From contig DAOUVG010000076.1 in assembly GCA_030667735.1 (NCBI GenBank), positions 1-7,108 on the forward strand: a stretch of DNA of 7,108 nucleotides. Direction: 5' to 3'. Made by a program: the position numbers and the translations under genes. Below are positions 1 through 5,498 of this stretch, in pieces. Position 1 is the first letter of the stretch. Every line of letters begins with the position of its first letter. Source of the stretch: Dehalococcoidales bacterium. GTDB taxonomy: Bacteria > Chloroflexota > Dehalococcoidia > Dehalococcoidales > Fen-1064. The notes beneath the pieces are model-generated. The model was not told the DNA's origin. It saw nothing but the letters and a program-made list of their open reading frames with translations, and did no database searches.

Positions 1-91
1 AGGGCCAGGGTCATACTATCGAACACCAGGGTATAATTGGCAAACGCCTGGGCTGGGATCCGGACAACGGTCACCCCACGACTAAGTGGTT
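1..91 (-). pseudogene. Frame-shifted continuation of the acyl-CoA synthetase
   Basis: Past the TGA that ends the upstream frame, a different minus-strand frame (plus-strand triplets starting at 3, 6, 9 and so on) has no stop from well before the break to the window edge. Its last residues read QAFANYTLVFDSMTLA, which looks like a real helix following the SQSG turn of this family (many members have F-A-N at this place). A single-base shift somewhere between about 40 and 97 would join it to the upstream part. The SQSG motif itself cannot be read cleanly in any frame, so either more than one change has happened or the segment contains an insertion. The gene continues outside the window, so its full condition cannot be judged here. 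It may be a true pseudogene or an assembly error. Confidence 0.5.
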
Positions 92-574
92 CTGGGAGAC
101 CACGCCAACCGAACCAGCTTCTCTGGGCATCCCGCTATTGAAGGAGATACCCATTGCCGGATAGTAGATGCCCATGCAGTTTGGGCCAATAAGACGGATA
201 CCGGACTCTCTGGCCTTCTTCAGTATGTCCTGCTCCAGTTGAGCGGCATCCTTGCGCCCGGTTTCACTGAAACGTGCCGTGAACAGGTGGACGAGTTTCA
301 CACCCTTCTCGGCGCAGTCATCGAGCAGGCTCATCACCCCGGCTGCCGGAATGGAAGAAATGACGTAATCGACATGCCCGGGAATATCCCTTACCCGGGG
401 ATAGGCCTTCATGCCCATTATCTCGGTATATTTTGGATTAACGGGGTAGATATCACCCTTAAAGCCCAACTCCAGGAGAGGTGAAACAAATCCCATTCCT
501 CGTCCAGTATTAGATGCGCCAACCACGGCGATTGACCTCGGGTGCAGCAGTTCCTCCAGAGGGTGAGCGGACAT
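71..574 (-). CDS. CoA-binding domain of an ADP-forming acyl-CoA synthetase, apparently cut short
   Basis: This 167-residue reading frame matches the N-terminal CoA-binding (Rossmann-like) domain of the NDP-forming acyl-CoA synthetase / acetate-CoA ligase family, which interconverts acyl-CoA plus ADP and acid plus ATP. Visible family marks are HPRSIAVVGAS near residues 11-21, GFKGDIYPVNP at 38-48, AYPRVRDIPGHVDYVI at 57-72, the FSETG turn at 102-106 and GIRLIGPNCMG at 125-135. The start at 574 is supported by a GGGGAGG Shine-Dalgarno stretch about 8-9 bases upstream. Full family members run roughly 450-700 residues. This frame reaches GVVSQ (157-161), where the second domain normally begins with SQSG, then reads six unrelated residues and a TGA at 73-71. 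The domain assignment is firm. Whether the product is functional is doubtful, since it lacks the succinyl-CoA-ligase-like and ATP-grasp parts. A genuine stand-alone CoA-binding protein is the less likely alternative. Confidence 0.8.
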   Translation of the reverse strand: MSAHPLEELLHPRSIAVVGASNTGRGMGFVSPLLELGFKGDIYPVNPKYTEIMGMKAYPRVRDIPGHVDYVISSIPAAGVMSLLDDCAEKGVKLVHLFTARFSETGRKDAAQLEQDILKKARESGIRLIGPNCMGIYYPAMGISFNSGMPREAGSVGVVSQNHLVVG

Positions 575-699
575 CGACAGGACCTCCCCAACAGTGCTTT
601 TCAGTCCCTGTCAACGGATACCGCCAGCAGGTCTGGCAGGGTGATACCGGGGTAGTAGCTCGTGTGCCGGTGCGCCCCGTATTGCGGGCGGTGCCCAAA

Positions 700-729
700 G
701 AAGAGGGCGTTGAAACCAGCGCCCTCTTC
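700..729. promoter_or_regulatory. Perfect 10-bp inverted repeat in the divergent intergenic region
   Basis: GAAGAGGGCG at 700-709 is repeated as its exact reverse complement at 720-729. Inside the arms, 710-712 and 717-719 can pair further (one G-U), leaving a four-base loop. On the minus strand the stem lies about 125 bases before the acyl-CoA synthetase start and is followed by CTTTGGG, too poor in T for a classical intrinsic terminator. It could be a leader hairpin, an attenuator or a transcription-end structure. The rest of 575-745 shows smaller potential hairpins (for example GCCAG/CTGGC at 623-637) and no recognisable gene. Confidence 0.45.
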
Positions 730-746
730 GCCACAACGGCGGTATA

Positions 747-779
747 TTGACAGTTTTATATCATTACAACTAATATGAT
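747..779 (+). promoter_or_regulatory. Candidate sigma70 promoter for corA and the genes after it
   Basis: A perfect TTGACA -35 box lies at 747-752. An 18-base spacer leads to TAATAT at 771-776, and a better-matching TATGAT at 774-779 has a longer 21-base spacer. A second possible promoter is TAGTCA (788-793), 17 bases, TAGAAT (811-816). A 6-bp dyad, TATCAT (759-764) and ATGATA (775-780), overlaps the -10 region and could be an operator. The AT-rich stretch stands out from the GC-rich surroundings. Confidence 0.5.
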
Positions 780-853
780 ACACGATTTAGTCACGGTCTG
801 GCAAATATGATAGAATGTAGACCGGCGACACACCAGTGGGGGGGCAGTCTGTC

Positions 854-1804
854 ATGGCCAGGACCACAACCGGAAAAGAGCCACAACTGCACGTAGAGTC
901 GCTGACCTGGGAAGACGTAACCTGGGTCAACATTGCGGGTCCTACGGAGCGGGAGACTGAGTACCTGGCCCAGAACTATCCTTTCCACCCCCTGGACCTG
1001 GACGATTGTCTCAGTCGTATTCAGAGGCCCAAGATAGACGAGTACGAGGACTACCTCTTCCTGGTCTTCCACTTTCCCGTGTTCAACAAAAAGACAAGAG
1101 TAACAACCCCCAGCCAGGTGTCGGTATTCATCGGGCAGAACTACGTTATCACGCTGCACCGGGGAGACCTCAAGCCACTGGTGAACCTGTTCCGGCAGTG
1201 CCAGCTTGACGAGGAAGCCCGAAGCCAGAACCTCAGCGGTGGCCCGGGACAACTCCTTTACCGTATAATCGACCGGCTGGTGGATTACTGCCTGCCGATA
1301 CTGAACAAGATTGGCAATAACATCGACAGGGTAGATGAGGAGATTTTCTCCCACAGCATGCCCCATGCGATAAGGGAAATCTCCGAGTTGCGCCGGGATG
1401 TCATCTCCTTCCGCCGCGTTATCTGGCCACTGCGAGCGGTAGCCGGCAGCCTCTGGGCCAAAGTCCGCCGCTTTACCGAGACGGACATGGAGGTCTACTT
1501 CGACGACATTGTTGACCATATTGACAAGATATGGGACGGATTGGACGAGTACAAGGAGAGAATCGAGGGGTTGAACGATACCCACGACTCCCTGGCAACG
1601 AACCGCACCAACGAGATAGTCCGAATGCTAACCGTAATCGCCACCATCATGCTGCCGATTACGGTCGTGGCCAGTATCTTCGGCATGAACATCCCCCTGG
1701 GACCCTTCGGGGACTCCAAACTCGCCGCCCTCTATGTCTCCCTTATCTGCCTGGTAATCATTGCTGCCATGCTCTACTTCTTCCGTCGCCAGCACTGGAT
1801 TTAA
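854..1804 (+). CDS. corA: CorA-family magnesium/cobalt transporter
   Basis: The 316-residue product is a member of the 2-TM-GxN CorA family, pentameric inner-membrane channels for Mg2+ (also Co2+ or Ni2+). The cytoplasmic domain carries NYPFHPLDLDDC and RPKIDEYEDYLF in the first quarter, typical of the family. A long helical stretch, ending in LNDTHDSLATNRTNEIVRML, leads into TM1. The pore signature GMN is at residues 277-279, followed by the short loop IPLGPFGDSK, TM2 and a basic tail (FFRRQHWI). Length equals the usual CorA size. The periplasmic loop has a single acidic residue and no MPEL motif, so ion preference cannot be assigned. I start at ATG 854, nine bases after a run of seven G that can act as Shine-Dalgarno. 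GTG at 836 is in frame but has no ribosome site. It is the first gene of a close-packed group and lies 2 bases before the transporter that follows. Confidence 0.9.
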   Translation: MARTTTGKEPQLHVESLTWEDVTWVNIAGPTERETEYLAQNYPFHPLDLDDCLSRIQRPKIDEYEDYLFLVFHFPVFNKKTRVTTPSQVSVFIGQNYVITLHRGDLKPLVNLFRQCQLDEEARSQNLSGGPGQLLYRIIDRLVDYCLPILNKIGNNIDRVDEEIFSHSMPHAIREISELRRDVISFRRVIWPLRAVAGSLWAKVRRFTETDMEVYFDDIVDHIDKIWDGLDEYKERIEGLNDTHDSLATNRTNEIVRMLTVIATIMLPITVVASIFGMNIPLGPFGDSKLAALYVSLICLVIIAAMLYFFRRQHWI

Positions 1805-1806
1805 CA

Positions 1807-2496
1807 ATGAATGCCTCTCCCCGGTTCGTGGTCATCGCCGCCGCCTTCGTTACCTGCCTCATCACTGCCAACGTCATCGCGGTTAAGGTGGTAAGCCTGG
1901 GACCTCTGATTCTACCCGCGGCGATATTCGTTTTTCCCCTGAGCTACATCTTCGGGGATGTCCTGACTGAAGTCTACGGGTATCACCAGGCAAGGAAGAT
2001 AATCTGGCTCGGTTTCGCCTGCAACCTGGTCTTCGTCTTCTTCGCCTGGGTGGGGCAGATTATGCCGTCAGCACCGTTCTGGGAAGGCCAGGAGGCCTAC
2101 GTAAGCATCCTCGGCTATACACCACGGTTACTGTCCGCCTCTTTCCTTGGGTACCTTGCCGGTGAATTTGTCAACTCCTTTATCATGGCAAAGATGAAGG
2201 TCATAACCCGGGGGCGCTGGCTGTGGACAAGGACCATCGGCTCCACGCTGGTGGGACAGGGTCTGGATACCCTGATATTCATCACGCTGGCCTTCGTGGG
2301 TACTCCGGTCTTTGCACTGGTGATGGTCCTCCACCACTGGCTGGCCAAGATAGCAATTGAGGTGGCGGCCACCCCGCTGACGTACCTCGCAGTGAATTCC
2401 CTCAAAAAGCGTGAGGGTACGGATATCTACGACCACGAGACGAACTTCAATCCGTTCTCTATTCGTGAACGGCAACGAAAGGCTATCGAACAATGA
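1807..2496 (+). CDS. yhhQ: Queuosine precursor (preQ0) transporter, YhhQ/DUF165 family
   Basis: The 229-residue integral membrane protein belongs to the YhhQ family (COG1738), whose characterised member imports 7-cyano-7-deazaguanine for queuosine synthesis in tRNA. Family marks are the N-terminal helix with TANVIAVKVV (20-29), FPLSYIFGDVLTEVYGY (43-59) followed by an RKIIW stretch (63-67), RTIGSTLVGQGLDTLIFI (142-159), AKIAIEVAATPLTYL (180-194), and the soluble tail DIYDHETNFNPF (206-217). About six hydrophobic helices are visible. The start at ATG 1807 is chosen because upstream codons in this frame lie inside corA and lack membrane-protein character. No clear Shine-Dalgarno is seen, so translation is probably coupled to corA, whose stop is 2 bases upstream. 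The next gene overlaps by ATGA. No queuosine biosynthesis or tgt gene lies in the window, so preQ0 as substrate is inferred from the family. Confidence 0.88.
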   Translation: MNASPRFVVIAAAFVTCLITANVIAVKVVSLGPLILPAAIFVFPLSYIFGDVLTEVYGYHQARKIIWLGFACNLVFVFFAWVGQIMPSAPFWEGQEAYVSILGYTPRLLSASFLGYLAGEFVNSFIMAKMKVITRGRWLWTRTIGSTLVGQGLDTLIFITLAFVGTPVFALVMVLHHWLAKIAIEVAATPLTYLAVNSLKKREGTDIYDHETNFNPFSIRERQRKAIEQ

Positions 2497-3263
2497 ATAT
2501 TCGCTTTCTGGGGGCGCACAATGTCGAATCGCAGAAGACCGGTTGTATCTGCCTGCTCATCGATGATGTCCTGGCGATAGACGCCGGGGCGTTGACCGGT
2601 AACCTTTCCATACCCGCTCAACGCTCACTCAAGGCAGTGTTGCTTACCCACCAGCACTATGACCATATCAGGGATATACCGATACTGGCCATGAATATTT
2701 ACCACTCCGGTACCTCCGTCTGCGTGTACTCCACGAAGGATGTCCGTGAAGCTCTTTCCTCCCATCTCCTTAACGGCGAACTATACTCCAAATTCCTGGA
2801 GAGACCGGTGGAAAACCCGACCATCCGGTTCACGATAGTGGAGCCGCACCGGACAGAGCAGATTGCCGGCTATTCTGTCCTGCCCGTCCCGGTAAATCAC
2901 CCGGTGACAACAGTGGGGTACCAGGTCACATCACCGGAAGGTGAAGCGATGTTCTACACCGCGGACACCGGACCGGGGCTCGAGGAATGCTGGCAGCATA
3001 TATCCCCCCGGGTACTCATCACCGAGGTTACGCTACCTGACAGGTTTTCTGAAATTGCCCTGGAGGCCGGGCACATGACCCCGACCCTGCTTCAGCAGGA
3101 AATGATTACCTTCCGCAAAGTCAAAGGCTACCTGCCTGAGATAGTCACTGTGCACATGAGTCCGGAGCTGGAGGATGAAATAAGAATCCAGATTAAGGAT
3201 GTCGCCGAAACCCTGGGTACACCGATTACGTTAGCCTATGAGGGAATGCAACTCCAGGTTTAG
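2493..3263 (+). CDS. MBL-fold metallohydrolase, resembling class II cyclic-nucleotide phosphodiesterases
   Basis: The 256-residue protein has the metallo-beta-lactamase fold with an intact di-metal site. The HxHxDH motif THQHYDH gives H53, H55, D57 and H58; NHP gives H136; the bridging aspartate is D158 in FYTADTG; and C-terminal histidines are H194 (AGHMTP) and H221 (VTVHMSPELEDEI). The combination of ITEVTLPDR, an E-A-G-H-M-T-P block, and a late V-H-x-S-P followed by acidic residues recalls class II 3',5'-cyclic-AMP phosphodiesterases and the RNase Z/PhnP branch more than beta-lactamases or glyoxalase II. The substrate is not determinable from sequence. No signal peptide is present, so it is cytoplasmic. 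The start at 2493 overlaps the transporter stop by 4 bases (ATGA), with a weak AAGG about 10 bases upstream, suggesting translational coupling. The reading frame is intact and similar in composition to its neighbours. Confidence 0.82.
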   Translation: MNIRFLGAHNVESQKTGCICLLIDDVLAIDAGALTGNLSIPAQRSLKAVLLTHQHYDHIRDIPILAMNIYHSGTSVCVYSTKDVREALSSHLLNGELYSKFLERPVENPTIRFTIVEPHRTEQIAGYSVLPVPVNHPVTTVGYQVTSPEGEAMFYTADTGPGLEECWQHISPRVLITEVTLPDRFSEIALEAGHMTPTLLQQEMITFRKVKGYLPEIVTVHMSPELEDEIRIQIKDVAETLGTPITLAYEGMQLQV

Positions 3264-3338
3264 TATTTCCAGGCCCAAGTAGAATATGCAGGTGCAGCCG
3301 GACGGTGTTAAAACCGGAGGCAGGTATCGTTCAATAAC

Positions 3339-3866
3339 ATGAGTATCAGCGAAGCTCCGAAGTTTATAGTCGACCTCAACGTCGGCCGACTCGCCCGGTG
3401 GATGCGGATGATGGGCTACGACACCCTGCTGTTCGACCACGGTGAAGACTATCGTATGATACGCATTGCCCTGGACCAGGCAAGGATTATTATCACCAGG
3501 GACACCCGCATTATGGAACGGCGCGTGATAACCAGCGGCCGGTTGCGGGCCGTCCTCGTCAACGGCGACCGTCCCGAAGAACAGATGCGCCAGGTGATTG
3601 AGCACCTGCATCTCGACAGCGACTTCAGGCCACTCAGTCTTTGCCTGGAGTGCAACCAGCCCCTGGTGGAGCGGGGCAAGGAAGAGGTGGTCGACCGGGT
3701 GCCGCCCTACATTTTTCAAACGCAGGAGCAGTTTGTGGAATGCCCTGTTTGCCAGCGGGTCTACTGGAAAGGCACGCACTGGCAGGCAATGACCCGGAAG
3801 CTGCGCGGGTTCGTACAGGGTCAGTCCGGAGGGAGCGTAGATGGAAAAGCAGAGCAAGCACGGTGA
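3339..3866 (+). CDS. Mut7-C RNase-like (PIN-fold) protein with zinc ribbon
   Basis: The 175-residue protein belongs to the Mut7-C family (COG1656, PF01927), a PIN-like nuclease domain named after the C-terminal part of nematode Mut-7. The domain begins with KFIVDLNVGRLARWMRMMGYD (from residue 8), with acidic D12 and D28, then the IIITRDTR strand-turn (50-57) containing D55. A zinc ribbon follows, with cysteine pairs C102/C105 (CLEC) and C135/C138 (CPVC), and a conserved YWKGTHW (142-148). RNase activity is predicted for the family, but the biological substrate is unknown. The last ~17 residues look unstructured and overlap the next gene by 26 bases. The nearest GGAGG (3316-3320) is 18 bases before the ATG, unusually far, and no alternative in-frame start lies closer. 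The 75 bases upstream (3264-3338) contain nothing else clear, so it may still be transcribed with the preceding genes. Confidence 0.85.
   Translation: MSISEAPKFIVDLNVGRLARWMRMMGYDTLLFDHGEDYRMIRIALDQARIIITRDTRIMERRVITSGRLRAVLVNGDRPEEQMRQVIEHLHLDSDFRPLSLCLECNQPLVERGKEEVVDRVPPYIFQTQEQFVECPVCQRVYWKGTHWQAMTRKLRGFVQGQSGGSVDGKAEQAR
3828..3833 (+). promoter_or_regulatory. Ribosome binding site fixing the start of the GlcD-type oxidase
   Basis: GGAGGG lies 7 bases before ATG 3841 and inside the end of the Mut7-C gene. It is the strongest Shine-Dalgarno on the plus strand of the window. It confirms the 26-base overlap between the two genes and suggests independent, efficient initiation of the oxidase. 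Confidence 0.75.
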
Positions 3867-5259
3867 GGTCACTGAAGCCCTGATAGCCGGTTTGACCGGA
3901 GTGGTGGGTAAGAGGAACATCCTGACCGGAGACGAGAGGGAGAACTACTCCCGTGACGAGGCGCCGGGGTCAGACCGGGCCATACCTGACCTGGTGGTGA
4001 AGCCGGGGAACAGCCGGGAGGTCGCCGGGGTCCTGAGGCTGGCCAACGAGGCAAGGATTCCGATCATCGTACGGGGTGCCGGGACTGGTCTTGCCGGCGG
4101 TGCCGTGGCTTTCTACGGGGGGATTGTCCTTTCCGTGGAGAGGATGAACCGTATCCTGGAAATAGACCGGCTCAACTTCGTAGCTACTGTTGAACCGGCG
4201 GTCACGCTGGAAGAGCTGTACCAGGCGGTGGAGGAGTGCGGACTCTACTATCCGCTGTACCCCGGAGAGAAGAGCGCCGCTATAGGCGGGAATGTCGCCA
4301 CCAACGCCGGCGGTATGAGGGCCGTCAAATACGGTGTAACCCGACATTTCGTCCTGGGACTGGAAGCGGTACTACCGACCGGAGAAATCATAGAGACGGG
4401 CGGTAAGTTCGTCAAGTCCAGCACCGGGTACGACCTCACCCAGTTGCTCATCGGGTCGGAGGGGACACTGGCGGTGATAACCAGGGTCATGCTCAGGCTG
4501 ATCACCCGTCCGGGGCAGACGGAGATACTCTTCGTCCCGTTTCACAGCCTACATGAGGCTATAGAGTCTGTTCCCGATATCCTGGCGCGGGGGATTGTCC
4601 CCGTCGGAATCGAGTTCATGCAGAAGGACGCAATACGGCTGGTCGAGGAGTTCACCGGCAAGGAGATACCCCTGCACGACCACGAGGCCTTCCTGCTGAT
4701 AATCGTCGAGGGGACCGACTCTGATGAGATACACCGCATTTCCAACGATATCAGCGAGGTCTGTCTGAGCCACGGGGCAGTTGATGTCTACATACCCGGA
4801 AGCGAGCGGGCCAGGAGAAACCTGATGGAGGCCAGGGAGAAGTTCTACCCGGCGGCGGTGCACTCCGGGATACTGGACATTACCGATGTGGTCGTTCCCC
4901 GCAGTCGAATAGCCGACTTCATGGCAGTGGCCAGGGAGGCCGGTGAGGAATTCGGCATACCCCTGGTAGCCTGTGGACACGCCGGAGACGGTAACGTCCA
5001 CCTGTGCCTCATGGATGACGGGGCAGGCACACCTCCGAAGAAAGTGAAGGAGCTTCTCACCCGGATAATTGAAGTGGGAGTCTCAATGGGAGGAACAGCC
5101 TCCGGCGAGCATGGGCTCGGCTCAATCAAGAAGGAGTTTCTGGCACTCGCCTACGATGAGGCTGAGATAGGCCTGATGCGACGGATAAAACGTGCCTTCG
5201 ACCCGAACAATATCATGAACCCGGGCAAGGTATTCGATATCGGTACCAGTGAATTATGA
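3841..5259 (+). CDS. FAD-binding oxidase/dehydrogenase, GlcD (glycolate oxidase / D-lactate dehydrogenase) type
   Basis: The 472-residue flavoprotein belongs to the VAO/PCMH family and probably oxidises a 2-hydroxyacid (glycolate, D-lactate or a related acid) with FAD as cofactor. The FAD_binding_4 domain spans about 45-220 and includes PDLVVKPGNSREV, the pyrophosphate-binding VRGAGTGLAGGA (77-88), PGEKSAAIGGNVATNAGG (141-158) and SSTGYDLTQLLIGSEGTL (193-210). The C-terminal FAD-oxidase domain carries CGHAGDGNVH (378-387), whose H380 and H387 are the usual metal/substrate ligands, plus SGEHGLG (421-427) with H424 and the closing FDPNNIMNPGKVF. Length is normal for GlcD without a fused iron-sulfur domain. 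No GlcE or GlcF partner is adjacent; the next gene is a nucleotide-repair enzyme, so its electron acceptor is unknown. The exact substrate cannot be told apart within this family. Expression is probably linked to the upstream Mut7-C gene by overlap. Confidence 0.88.
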   Translation: MEKQSKHGEVTEALIAGLTGVVGKRNILTGDERENYSRDEAPGSDRAIPDLVVKPGNSREVAGVLRLANEARIPIIVRGAGTGLAGGAVAFYGGIVLSVERMNRILEIDRLNFVATVEPAVTLEELYQAVEECGLYYPLYPGEKSAAIGGNVATNAGGMRAVKYGVTRHFVLGLEAVLPTGEIIETGGKFVKSSTGYDLTQLLIGSEGTLAVITRVMLRLITRPGQTEILFVPFHSLHEAIESVPDILARGIVPVGIEFMQKDAIRLVEEFTGKEIPLHDHEAFLLIIVEGTDSDEIHRISNDISEVCLSHGAVDVYIPGSERARRNLMEAREKFYPAAVHSGILDITDVVVPRSRIADFMAVAREAGEEFGIPLVACGHAGDGNVHLCLMDDGAGTPPKKVKELLTRIIEVGVSMGGTASGEHGLGSIKKEFLALAYDEAEIGLMRRIKRAFDPNNIMNPGKVFDIGTSEL

Positions 5260-5300
5260 GTGACCTTGACCTTATTCACATTGACGGGGGAGCAGCTCAA

Positions 5301-5338
5301 GGTACGTCATTGCTTCGTTTCACTCGCAATGACGTGTC
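5301..5338. repeat. Palindromic intergenic repeat (CGTCATTGCGAG-type)
   Basis: ACGTCATTGC at 5304-5313 is matched exactly by its reverse complement at 5326-5335, with a 12-base loop. In RNA the stem can extend to 5301/5338 through two G-U pairs. Read on the minus strand it gives CGTCATTGCGAG...GAAGCAATGACG, the form of a dispersed repeat I recognise from intergenic regions of many bacterial genomes, including Chloroflexota. It lies 41 bases after the oxidase stop. It may stabilise the mRNA end or hinder transcription, but no T-run follows on either strand. Confidence 0.7.
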
Positions 5339-5376
5339 AACGGCGTGTCACCAATATACCGGACGAGTACAATCCC

Positions 5377-5405
5377 TTGACCGCTTTACGGCTTGTTGCT
5401 ACACT
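5377..5405 (+). promoter_or_regulatory. Candidate extended -10 sigma70 promoter for nnr
   Basis: TTGACC (5377-5382) is separated by exactly 17 bases from TACACT (5400-5405). A TG at 5397-5398 creates an extended -10 element (TGCTACACT). Transcription would begin near 5411-5413, leaving an ~87-base leader before the GTG at 5499. This is the best-formed promoter on the plus strand in the second half of the window. Confidence 0.6.
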
Positions 5406-5406
5406 G

Positions 5407-5439
5407 CACATGAAGCTTCACATGAAGCTTCACATGAAG
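5407..5439 (+). repeat. Tandem 12-base repeat, 2.75 copies
   Basis: CACATGAAGCTT occurs at 5407-5418 and 5419-5430, then CACATGAAG at 5431-5439. Each junction forms the perfect palindrome TGAAGCTTCA (5411-5420 and 5423-5432), so the transcript can fold into an 8-bp hairpin (5411-5418 with 5425-5432). The array sits just after the predicted -10 box, over the transcript start. It may be an operator with phased palindromic sites, a 5' stabilising hairpin, or simple slippage expansion. Confidence 0.7.
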
Positions 5440-5458
5440 GGGGTATCCGGAGTCAGGC

Positions 5459-5488
5459 ATGATGGTTCGTAACCGACGGTTTATCTGA
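5459..5488 (+). other. Possible 9-residue leader ORF before nnr
   Basis: ATG 5459 opens a nine-codon frame (MMVRNRRFI) preceded by GGAG at 5449-5452, six bases upstream. Its TGA overlaps the first bases of the nnr ribosome site (5487-5491), ten bases before the GTG start. Such an arrangement could couple translation of nnr to the leader. It is equally possible that it is chance; no known leader peptide is recognised. Confidence 0.2.
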
Positions 5489-5498
5489 GGGCAACTCT

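Noticed and set aside
86..484. 132-residue plus-strand ORF
   Set aside because: It lies wholly antisense to the CoA-binding domain, which has clear family motifs. The plus-strand product has no recognisable domain.
601..783. 60-residue minus-strand ORF before the acyl-CoA synthetase
   Set aside because: It starts with GTG without a ribosome site, spans the inverted repeat and promoter-like AT-rich region, and matches no family I know.
836..853. Upstream GTG start for corA
   Set aside because: It has no Shine-Dalgarno and would use the G-run as codons. ATG 854 has the G-run at proper spacing and gives the usual CorA length.
1531..1806. N-terminal extension of the YhhQ-like protein in the same frame
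   Set aside because: This stretch lies inside corA, and its translation is basic and proline-rich with no membrane character. The family begins at ATG 1807.
3297..3316. Terminator between the MBL and Mut7-C genes
   Set aside because: Only a four-base-pair stem (CGGT/ACCG) can be drawn, with no T-run. This is not enough for a terminator.
5407..5439. CRISPR array
   Set aside because: The repeats are 12 bases, directly abutting and without spacers, and no cas genes are present.
5256..5462. 68-residue ORF starting with an ATGA overlap on the oxidase stop
   Set aside because: The overlap is tempting, but the frame is a translation of the palindromic repeat (SLLRFTRNDV) and the 12-base tandem repeat (HEAS units). 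It is most likely a spurious ORF.
5260..5472. 70-residue ORF over the same intergenic region
   Set aside because: It is made of the same repeats in another frame (MKLH units) and has no ribosome site or protein-like character.
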